From assembly GCA_964448135.1 (NCBI GenBank), contig CAYUVH010000037.1, forward strand, positions 38,081 to 102,080: 64,000 nucleotides of DNA, in the 5' to 3' direction. Shown here in pieces: positions 16,795 through 26,885 of this stretch (positions are counted from its first letter, which is position 1; every line of letters starts with the position of its first letter). Below the pieces are notes generated by a model. It was not told the DNA's origin, did no database searches, and saw only the letters and a list, made by a program, of their open reading frames with translations. Position numbers and translations under genes: made by a program. The stretch is from CAYUVH01 sp964448135 (GTDB lineage Bacteria > Verrucomicrobiota > Verrucomicrobiia > Limisphaerales > UBA8199).

Positions 16795-19767
16795 TCAATT
16801 ACGCCAGGGCACTTCGAAGCGAATGCGCGCGCCCATGCCCGGCCTGCCTTCAATGGAGCATACGCCCCCGAATTGCGCAAGACGCTGCCGCATGTTCCGC
16901 AGGCCGTCGGCCAGCGCGTCGTCGGGCGTTTTGTTGAAGCCGCGGCCATTGTCCTCGATCGTCAGATTGATGCCTCGGTCGGAGACTTCGGCGTCCAGGC
17001 GGACTTCGGTCGCGCGCGAATGCTTGGCGACGTTATGCAACGCCTCCTTGATGCCCAAAAACAGGCTGTGGCGCATTTCCGCGGATAGTTCCCGTCCGTC
17101 GCGGAGATTGGGAAAGTTCACGCGGCAACGAATGCCGGCCGAGCCGAGAAAATCCACGGCGTATTGCCCGGAATAATCCAGCAGGTCCACCAGCGTGTCG
17201 TTGCGCGGATTCACGGCCCAGATGATTTCGTCGAGGGATTTGATGCCCTGGCGCGAGGCGGTCGCAATTTGGGCGAGATGATCGCCGGCTTCCTTCGGCC
17301 GGTTCATGGCCTGGCTGGCGAGGTCGGTCAACAAGGAGATTTGCGTCATGCGGGCGCCAAGATCGTCGTGAATATCACGGGCGATCCGGGCGCGCTCGCG
17401 CTCGAGGGCGTTTTCCTGTTCCAACCGGCGCAGGCGCGCCCGAATGCGGCGCAAGGAAACCACCCGGACAATGGTGTACACCGTGGCCACCAGGATCCCC
17501 GCCAGGATCACGGCGGCGATGACGCGAAAGGTGGCGGTTTCCCAGAAGAGGGGCTGTACCATGAATTCGAACGAAGCGCCCGCGGGGTTCCAGATGCCGG
17601 AGTTGTTGCCGGCCGTGACCTGAAAGCGGTAGCGGCCTTCCGGCAGCCGCGAATAAACCACTTTGCGCAGGCTGCCGGCGTCCACCCACGCGTCGTCCCA
17701 GCCATCCAGCCGGTAACGAAAGGCGACTTTCTCCGGTTCGATGAAACTGGGAGCGGAAAAATCCACTTCCACTTTGCGAATGCCGGGAGGCAGTGGGATC
17801 GGGCCTTTGCTCTGCCCGAGAATCAGCGGCTGGCTGTCCACCATGACGCTCTCGATCATGACGTGCGGGGGAACAGAGTTGGTCCGCACCCGTTCGGGAT
17901 GAACGATCGCCAGCCCTGAGTGAGTGGGAATCAGGATGCGTCCGTCGCCACCCAGCGCCGCTCCCGGCGAGTAGCCGTAGTAACCTTGGATGCTCGGCAG
18001 GCGATCGTCACGGCCGTAACCAACGCATTGCACCACGCTGGCTTTGCCGTCGGCCACTGCCGTCAGCTCGTTCTCACTGGCGCGGAAGATTCCATGATCC
18101 GACCCGAACCACATCCAACCCCGGCCGTCCGGCATCAGCGAGCAGATGCTGGAATCGCGCAGGCCCTGGTCCTGACCGATCAGGGTGAATTGCTCTTTCT
18201 TGAGCCGTCCCACCCCGGCCGAGGAATACCCGATCCACAGGCTCCCATCCGTGGTTCCCGCCAGACAGCGGATGGGCCGCGTGGGATCCCCGGTACGCGC
18301 GGTTTCGTCCAGGATTTTGTCACCTTCCACCCGAAGCAACTGGGCATCGAGATTTGCCATCCAGATCGTGCCCGCGGCATCCTGGGCCATGGCCCGCACC
18401 GCGCGGCTGCCATTCGGCAATTCGTAGTTTTTGAATTCTCCCTGGTGCAACCGCTGTAGAACATTGCCGCTGGAGAACGCAACCCACAGGCTGCCGTCGC
18501 GGTCGGCGTGCAGCGAACGCAGGCTGGGACCGGCGAGGCCGTCCGCGCGGCGCATGGCCCGGAACATGTCATTGGTGCGATAGAAAAGGCCATGGCTGTA
18601 CGTGCCAATCCAGACGCGGCCGGAAGCATCACAGGCCGTGCAAGTGGCCTGGCCACCGACCCAGGCCGGCGTGCTGGAAATCGTTTTCCATTCGCCGCCC
18701 TCGTTGCTCGCCACCTCGCCGTTCTGTGTGACGAGCCAGATATTGCCCTCGTGGTCCTCGCAAACCGAACGCACAGTGTCGAACGGCAACCCCGCATCCT
18801 TGCCTTGCAACTCCACGACGCGCGGGCGCAGGCGATTGAGGCCGCCGCCGTCCGTGCCCACCCAGATGTTGCCCTCGCGATCTTCCATGACGCTGCGGAT
18901 GCGCCCATGCGATGTCTCGATGCTCGTGGCGTTTGTGCCGTCGAACCGGTACAGCCCCGTGTTCGCCGTGCCGACCCACACCGCGCCCGAGCGATCTTCG
19001 TAGATACAGGTCGGCCGCATCGAAGTGGCGTCGGCAGCCAGGGTGCCAACCTCAACCGGCGCCTCACCGCTCGCGTAACGGTAGAGTGTCGTGCCCGCGC
19101 AAATCCATACGCCGTGCCCGCGCGCGGTTCCGACCTGGATGTTTCGGTCGGGCAGGGTGAACTTCGCGATGAACTTCCCATCCTGAAAAGTGCCCGCCTG
19201 GCCGCCTTTGGCGAACCACAACCGGTCCGCCGAATCCACTGCGAGGCTGCAACTGCCCATTCCGGGCAGTCCATCCCCCTCCGCAAAACCCGCAACTTTT
19301 CCATCCGCCAGCCGACAGACGGAACCGTCGGCATACGCCAGCCACACTGCGCGATCGCCGGTCTGCACCATTTCGACGGCTTGCGCCTTCGAGAGCCCGT
19401 TCGTCGAACTGAACAGGCTCGAATCTCCCGGCGCCATATGCACCAGCACGCCGCCTTCTTCCGCCAGCCACAGCCCCTCATCGCGGTCCAGCAACATCGC
19501 CCGGATGATTGGGCGCGGCCGTCCTTTGGGCAGCGCCACGCTTTGCAGGTTGATTCCGTCGAAGCGCGCGAGACCCGATTGCGTGGCGATCCACAAAAAA
19601 CCGTCGCGGCTCTGCACGACGCCGGTGACGTTGTCGCCGGGCAGGCCGTCATCGGCCTGCCAGACACGGGCGAACCAGGGTGAACCCGCCGTCGGAAAAA
19701 CCGCGCTCCCGAGCAGCACAAGCGCGAGCCATCCCTTTCGGAACCACGCGCGCCACACGGAAATCAT
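16795..19767 (-). CDS. Two-component beta-propeller sensor histidine kinase
   Basis: 990 residues. A signal segment (about 9-28) is followed by some 600 residues of two-component regulator propeller repeats, visible as recurring short blocks such as GNIWVGTDGGGL and GRVWIGTYSHGLF. A Y_Y_Y-type domain (about 665-740) comes next, then one membrane helix (about 748-768). The cytoplasmic part has a HisKA_3 dimerisation domain with phospho-acceptor H800 in ARDIHDDLG, and a GHKL ATPase with the N box (KEALHNVAKHS) and G1 box (DNGRGF). The large periplasmic propeller should sense an extracellular ligand, often a polysaccharide product in related systems. AAGGTG lies 6 bases before the ATG as a possible ribosome-binding site. 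It forms an operon with the downstream response regulator. Confidence 0.95.
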   Translation of the reverse strand: MISVWRAWFRKGWLALVLLGSAVFPTAGSPWFARVWQADDGLPGDNVTGVVQSRDGFLWIATQSGLARFDGINLQSVALPKGRPRPIIRAMLLDRDEGLWLAEEGGVLVHMAPGDSSLFSSTNGLSKAQAVEMVQTGDRAVWLAYADGSVCRLADGKVAGFAEGDGLPGMGSCSLAVDSADRLWFAKGGQAGTFQDGKFIAKFTLPDRNIQVGTARGHGVWICAGTTLYRYASGEAPVEVGTLAADATSMRPTCIYEDRSGAVWVGTANTGLYRFDGTNATSIETSHGRIRSVMEDREGNIWVGTDGGGLNRLRPRVVELQGKDAGLPFDTVRSVCEDHEGNIWLVTQNGEVASNEGGEWKTISSTPAWVGGQATCTACDASGRVWIGTYSHGLFYRTNDMFRAMRRADGLAGPSLRSLHADRDGSLWVAFSSGNVLQRLHQGEFKNYELPNGSRAVRAMAQDAAGTIWMANLDAQLLRVEGDKILDETARTGDPTRPIRCLAGTTDGSLWIGYSSAGVGRLKKEQFTLIGQDQGLRDSSICSLMPDGRGWMWFGSDHGIFRASENELTAVADGKASVVQCVGYGRDDRLPSIQGYYGYSPGAALGGDGRILIPTHSGLAIVHPERVRTNSVPPHVMIESVMVDSQPLILGQSKGPIPLPPGIRKVEVDFSAPSFIEPEKVAFRYRLDGWDDAWVDAGSLRKVVYSRLPEGRYRFQVTAGNNSGIWNPAGASFEFMVQPLFWETATFRVIAAVILAGILVATVYTIVRVVSLRRIRARLRRLEQENALERERARIARDIHDDLGARMTQISLLTDLASQAMNRPKEAGDHLAQIATASRQGIKSLDEIIWAVNPRNDTLVDLLDYSGQYAVDFLGSAGIRCRVNFPNLRDGRELSAEMRHSLFLGIKEALHNVAKHSRATEVRLDAEVSDRGINLTIEDNGRGFNKTPDDALADGLRNMRQRLAQFGGVCSIEGRPGMGARIRFEVPWRN

Positions 19768-19897
19768 GCGTTCACCTTAGCTTGGCATCCAAGGCCCGGC
19801 AAGGATGGCGCCTCCTTCGAAACTTGAAATACATCCGGTGGTATGCGAGGGGAGGCGGGCCGCAAAAGTGGGGCCCCCTTTTTTTTCCGCTTGTTTG

Positions 19898-19969
19898 GGC
19901 TTGATGAGGCTTGATTGCCGGGGTTTTTGGCTTGATAGGCGGCTTGAGGCCGGCCAGAGGCGGGCTTGA
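19898..19969 (+). repeat. Five GGCTTGA direct repeats in 72 bp
   Basis: Exact copies begin at 19898, 19908, 19929, 19941 and 19963. Offsets from the first are 10, 31, 43 and 65, close to whole turns of the DNA helix. It lies 131-202 bases upstream of the kinase start codon. Confidence 0.6.
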
Positions 19970-20294
19970 CACCGGCGGGATTTCGGCGGGCGACTGGCTG
20001 GATTTGGGCATCACCAAGATTGATTTAAGGCGATAGAACCGGGCTGATCGCAGGTGGTAGAGGGAGGCGGGCTTGGGAGCGAGGGGAGGTTCGAAGCAGG
20101 GGGCGAAATCGGCAAAATGCGGCCTCGCGAGACGCAATACACGGAGGAGGGGGAAGGAGCCCGGGGTTGGAGAAGAGGTTGTTAGGATCGTCACTTTTTA
20201 ACACGAGGATGGCGGAGTCACCTGGACAACCGCTGTCCAAGTGAAAAGATTCCCGGGCGAGCCACCGCGATCCACGTCAAGCGGGAGCAAAAAA

Positions 20295-20357
20295 GCGGGC
20301 GGCGGACGCCAAGGAGGCGGGGATGGGGAATCCCGCTGAAGAAACGTGCCGCCGCCC
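20295..20357 (-). terminator. Candidate terminator of the SDR gene
   Basis: On the minus strand a 9-bp perfect stem (GGGCGGCGG/CCGCCGCCC; + strand arms 20297-20305 and 20349-20357) is followed two bases later by a run of six T. The loop is long (43 bases) and can fold further. It is 130 bases past the SDR stop. Confidence 0.4.
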
Positions 20358-20488
20358 AAATTGGATGTCACTCCCTTCCTACTCCCGCCCGCCCAATCCA
20401 GCAACTGCACGTTGGGGCAGATTTTCGCCCAGGCCGGCGAAGCGGCCAGTCAGGGCGACTATGGAGAAGTGGCCGGAACCCTGCGAAA

Positions 20489-21346
20489 TCAGACGCCGCC
20501 GAAGGCGTTGAAGCCGCCGTCCACGCCGATGATCTGGCCGGTGACGAAGCCGGAGGCGTCGTCGCTTAGCAGCCATAAAAGCGTCCCGACCAGGTCTTCA
20601 GGTTTTCCGAAGCGGCCCTGCGGAGTGTGGGCGTTGATGGTGTTGCCGCGCGGGGTGAGCGAGCCGTCTGGCTGCGTCAGCAGAGTGCGGTTTTGTTCGG
20701 TCAGGAAGAATCCGGGGGCGATGGCATTCACGCGGACGCCGGTTTTGGAGAAATGGACGGCGAGCCATTGCGTGAGGTTGTTTACGCTGGCTTTCGCGGC
20801 GCTGTAAGCGGGGATTTTGGTGAGCGGTTTGTAGGCGCTCATGGAGGAAATATTGATGATCTGGCCGCGGCCTTTCTCGACCATGTCGCGGCTGAAAACC
20901 TGCGCCGGGAGCAGGGTGCCGAGGAAGTTCAGGTTGAAGACGGATTGGATGCCTTCAATGGTCAGATCGTAGAACGTGGTTACGCCTTCCTGCCTGGTCG
21001 TGAGCTGATCCTTGGTGAGATACTCGCGCGAGGTGGTGCCCTTCGGATGGTTGCCGCCCGCGCCGTTGAGCAGCACATCCACGGGGCCGAAGGAAGAACG
21101 GATTTGAGTGTGCACAGCCTCCAGTGCGGATTTATCCACCACATCGGCGGAATAGGCTGAGGCGGTGCCACCGGCCTTTTTAATTTCGTCGGCCACGGCC
21201 TGGACGCGGTCCAGCCGGCGTCCGAGGAGCGCTACTTTGCCGCCACACTCCGCGATGGCTTTGGCCATGGCGCTGCACAAAACGCCGGCGCCGCCGGTGA
21301 TGACGAAGACCTGGTCTTGGAGATCTACTTTGAACGGAACGGCCAT
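20489..21346 (-). CDS. SDR-family NAD(P)-dependent oxidoreductase
   Basis: 285 residues from the ATG at 21346 (MAVPFKVDL); the frame extends further upstream but crosses a palindromic repeat. Classical short-chain dehydrogenase features are present: the cofactor motif TGGAGVLCSAMA, the LLNGAGG motif (usually NNAG), the catalytic serine in INISSMSAY, and YSAAK with the catalytic Tyr and Lys, followed by VRVNAIAPGFF. The C-terminus FVTGQIIGVDGGFNAFGGV is typical. The insertion around HPKGTTSREYL resembles SDR enzymes annotated as D-mannonate oxidoreductases, so a sugar-acid substrate is plausible but not proven. It lies 114 bases downstream of the secA stop on the same strand, across a triple-hairpin element. 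Confidence 0.9.
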   Translation of the reverse strand: MAVPFKVDLQDQVFVITGGAGVLCSAMAKAIAECGGKVALLGRRLDRVQAVADEIKKAGGTASAYSADVVDKSALEAVHTQIRSSFGPVDVLLNGAGGNHPKGTTSREYLTKDQLTTRQEGVTTFYDLTIEGIQSVFNLNFLGTLLPAQVFSRDMVEKGRGQIINISSMSAYKPLTKIPAYSAAKASVNNLTQWLAVHFSKTGVRVNAIAPGFFLTEQNRTLLTQPDGSLTPRGNTINAHTPQGRFGKPEDLVGTLLWLLSDDASGFVTGQIIGVDGGFNAFGGV

Positions 21347-21367
21347 ACTTGTTTCGGAGTTCTTCCG

Positions 21368-21447
21368 TCCCTGGCGGGACTCGGTTGTTTTTCGGCGGGT
21401 TACCCACCGATAAATCGGTGGGCTATTCTCTGTCGTCCCTTTGGGAC
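21368..21447. repeat. Triple-hairpin intergenic element
   Basis: Three perfect hairpins stand in 80 bp: GTCCC/GGGAC with a 4-base loop (21368-21381), CCCACCGAT/ATCGGTGGG with a 2-base loop (21404-21423), and a second GTCCC/GGGAC with a 3-base loop (21435-21447). The outer two share the same stem. It separates secA from the SDR gene and has the look of a dispersed REP-like element. Confidence 0.7.
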
Positions 21448-21460
21448 CGGGCAAAGCAGG

Positions 21461-24532
<3,072 letters not shown>

Positions 24533-24553
24533 GGTCGTAGTTAACCCGGCCTA

Positions 24554-24582
24554 ACCGTACGGGAAGCGGCGTGAATCGTCAA
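24554..24582 (-). promoter_or_regulatory. Candidate secA promoter
   Basis: On the minus strand TTGACG (24577-24582) is followed after 17 bases by TACGGT (24554-24559), 22 bases before the secA ATG. It is divergent from glyS. Confidence 0.35.
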
Positions 24583-24601
24583 AAACATTAAACACCCCAC
24601 C

Positions 24602-24630
24602 TTGACATCGCGTCCACCATCCCGAAGACT
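24602..24630 (+). promoter_or_regulatory. Candidate glyS promoter giving a leaderless transcript
   Basis: A perfect TTGACA (24602-24607) is followed after 17 bases by a weak AAGACT (24625-24630). Transcription would begin within a few bases of the ATG at 24640, and no Shine-Dalgarno sequence is visible. Confidence 0.4.
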
Positions 24631-24639
24631 TGCCCTTCT

Positions 24640-26235
24640 ATGGCTGACGCAGGTTCGAGCGAGGTGATGGAAAAAATCGTGTCGCTCTGCAAGCAACGCG
24701 GATTTGTCTTCCAATCTTCCGAGATTTACGGGGGCTTGAATGGCTTTTGGGATTACGGTCCCCTGGGCGCCGAGCTAAAGCGCAACCTCAAGGAATTCTG
24801 GTGGAATCGCATGACCCGCGAGCGAGATGACATCGCCGGGCTCGATGCCACCATCATCATGCACCCGAAGATTTGGAAGGCCTCGGGGCACGTGGACACC
24901 TTCAGCGATCCGATGGTGGATTGCAAAACCTGCAAAGCGCGCTTCCGCGCCGATCAGATGAACGAGATTCCCTGCCCGCAAAAGCCGAGCAAGATGTCTT
25001 CGGAATGCCACGGCGAAAAGACCGAGCCGCGGCCGTTCAACCTGATGTTTGAGACTACCGTCGGGCCCATCAAGACCGACGACAACGTGGCGTATCTTCG
25101 TCCGGAAACAGCGCAGGCGATCTTCGTGCAATTCAAGCGGGTCATGGAATCGGCAAGGCAGAAAGTGCCGTTCGGCATCGCCCAGATGGGCAAAGCCTTT
25201 CGCAACGAAGTGACGCCGCGCAATTTCATTTTCCGCTCGCGCGAGTTCGAGCAGATGGAGCTGGAATTCTTCATCAAGCCGGACGAAGTCATCGCGGCCA
25301 TCTCGGGCAAGGTGGCCGCGCCCACCGGCGCGGGACATCCCGGCGAACCACAAGCCGATTGGGGCTGGCAGATGTGGCACAAATATTGGGTGGAGGAACG
25401 GATCCGGTTTTACGAAGACCTGGGAGTGCCACGCTCCACTCTGGAAGAATATTGGCAGAAGCCGGAGGAACTGGCGCACTACGCGCGAGCCACGGTGGAT
25501 TTGCTGTTCAAATTTCCCTTCGGCACCCAGGAACTCGAAGGCATTGCCGCTCGCAGCGATTTCGATCTGAGCCAGCACCAGCGCTTTTCCGGCAAACCGA
25601 TGACGGTGTTCGATGACGAACTCAAGGTGGCCTGGGCCAAACTGACCCCCGAGCGTCAGGCCGAGTTGCGTGAAAGTTATTTCAAAGCTCGTCACGGCTA
25701 TTGGTTGCGGACCGGTGAGCCGGCGGAAAAGGCCGAACCCCAGGCAAAGGCGGAAGCCGATGGCCTCGCCCGTGGCACCTACGTTCCGCACGTGATCGAG
25801 CCCTCCGCGGGTGTGGATCGCATGGCGCTGGCATTACTTTGCCACGCCTACTCCGAGGATCAGGCCCCGGACGAGAAGGGCGACATGGAGACGCGCATCG
25901 TGATGCGCTTGCATCCGCGTATTGCCCCCGTAAAGGTCGCCGTGTTCCCGCTGCTGAAGAACAAGCCGGAACTGGTGAAGAAGGCGAAGGAGATTCGCGA
26001 TCTCCTGCGTCCGCGCATGGCCGTTTTTTACGACGAGGCCGGCGCCATCGGCCGCCGTTATCGCCGGCAGGACGAAGCCGGCACGCCGTTCGGTATTACG
26101 GTGGATTTTGATACGCTGGGCGAAAAGGGGCCGGAGTTCAAGGACTCCGTCACCCTCCGCGAGCGTGACAGCATGAAGCAGGAGCGCGTGCAAATTGCCG
26201 ACCTCCTGCCGCGTTTGCTCGAAAAGATTACCTAG
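24640..26235 (+). CDS. glyS: Glycyl-tRNA synthetase, single-chain (eukaryote/archaea-like) type
   Basis: 531 residues. It charges tRNA-Gly with glycine in the cytoplasm as a class II homodimer. This is the alpha2 type, not the alpha2beta2 GlyQ/GlyS pair. Visible landmarks are the N-terminal KRGFVFQSSEIYGGLNGFWDYGPLG, split here as RGFVFQSSEIYGGLNG and FWDYGPLG, motif 2 around GKAFRNEVTPRNFIFRSREFEQME, and motif 3 near the end (PSAGVDRMALALL). The C-terminal anticodon-binding domain starts about residue 420 (PRIAPVKVAVFPLL). A Cys-containing insert (CKTCKARF) resembles a zinc-binding loop. The stop codon is TAG, which shows that TAG is read as stop in this genome. Eleven bases separate it from the DUF2127 gene. 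Confidence 0.96.
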   Translation: MADAGSSEVMEKIVSLCKQRGFVFQSSEIYGGLNGFWDYGPLGAELKRNLKEFWWNRMTRERDDIAGLDATIIMHPKIWKASGHVDTFSDPMVDCKTCKARFRADQMNEIPCPQKPSKMSSECHGEKTEPRPFNLMFETTVGPIKTDDNVAYLRPETAQAIFVQFKRVMESARQKVPFGIAQMGKAFRNEVTPRNFIFRSREFEQMELEFFIKPDEVIAAISGKVAAPTGAGHPGEPQADWGWQMWHKYWVEERIRFYEDLGVPRSTLEEYWQKPEELAHYARATVDLLFKFPFGTQELEGIAARSDFDLSQHQRFSGKPMTVFDDELKVAWAKLTPERQAELRESYFKARHGYWLRTGEPAEKAEPQAKAEADGLARGTYVPHVIEPSAGVDRMALALLCHAYSEDQAPDEKGDMETRIVMRLHPRIAPVKVAVFPLLKNKPELVKKAKEIRDLLRPRMAVFYDEAGAIGRRYRRQDEAGTPFGITVDFDTLGEKGPEFKDSVTLRERDSMKQERVQIADLLPRLLEKIT

Positions 26236-26246
26236 CCGCAACCGCG

Positions 26247-26753
26247 ATGGGCTTCGAGACCGAACAGATCAAAAAGCCGGCGCCGACGCTTTATTTCATC
26301 ATCGGGATCAAGCTCCTGAAGGCTGTCTCCTTTATGACGCTGGCCTTCCTGATGTACCGGCTGGCGGACAATGATCTGCCGGAGGAGCTTCGCCATATGC
26401 TGGAATACCTCCGGGTCAATCCGGAACGGAAATTCTGGGTGGACCTTGCGCGACAATTGGGGCAGCTCACCGAAGCCAAAGTCGTCCTCGCCGCGGTCGG
26501 CACGTTTGTTTACAGCCTGTTCTCGCTGGTGGAAGGCGTTGGGTTGATCTTCCGTGTAAGCTGGGCCGGCTGGCTCGCCATTGGCGAATCAGCCTTCTTC
26601 ATTCCCATCGAAGTTTACGAACTCGTCCGCCCGCCGACGATGGAACACCCCGGCCACCCACGCACCGTATTTGTCGTTCTGGTGATCAACATCGTGATCG
26701 TCTGGTATCTCCTCCAAAACCGTCACCGCCTATTCCGGCATCATCAGCACTGA
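26247..26753 (+). CDS. DUF2127-family small membrane protein
   Basis: 168 residues with several membrane helices: about residues 15-40 (YFIIGIKLLKAVSFMTLAFL), 78-98, 103-123 and 140-158. The arrangement, including a charged cytoplasmic-like segment RLADNDLPEELRHML after the first helix, matches the DUF2127 family of predicted membrane proteins, whose function is unknown. It begins 11 bases after glyS and is probably co-transcribed with it. The C-terminus is histidine-rich (RHRLFRHHQH). Confidence 0.8.
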   Translation: MGFETEQIKKPAPTLYFIIGIKLLKAVSFMTLAFLMYRLADNDLPEELRHMLEYLRVNPERKFWVDLARQLGQLTEAKVVLAAVGTFVYSLFSLVEGVGLIFRVSWAGWLAIGESAFFIPIEVYELVRPPTMEHPGHPRTVFVVLVINIVIVWYLLQNRHRLFRHHQH

Positions 26754-26845
26754 GACTTCGTGGTGCTTTGAAAAGAGCAGGGAACTCTGCCTGACGCGTT
26801 TTAACGCTCTTGGTTTCTTGGCCTGGCAATTTCGGACGTTCCCCG

Positions 26846-26874
26846 TTGTCAATCCCGCCCCCCGCCACTAAATT
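26846..26874 (+). promoter_or_regulatory. Promoter of the FAD/Fe-S oxidoreductase gene
   Basis: TTGTCA (26846-26851) is followed after 17 bases by TAAATT (26869-26874). The ATG at 26886 is only 11 bases past the -10 box, so the transcript would be leaderless or nearly so. Confidence 0.5.
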
Positions 26875-26885
26875 GTCCCCGCACA

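Larger units (their letters stand above)
19768..20488. other. 720-bp spacer without a convincing gene
   Basis: This lies between the SDR stop codon and the kinase start. It holds five copies of GGCTTGA (19898-19969), a run of eight T (19879-19886) next to GGGGCCCCC, and a long-loop hairpin (20297-20357) placed to end SDR transcription. An open frame on the minus strand at 19772-20194 is proline-rich with no recognisable domain and is probably not a gene. Confidence 0.5.

Noticed and set aside
19772..20194. 140-codon proline-rich frame on the minus strand
   Set aside because: No domain, covers the GGCTTGA array and ends 5 bases before the kinase start; composition looks non-coding.
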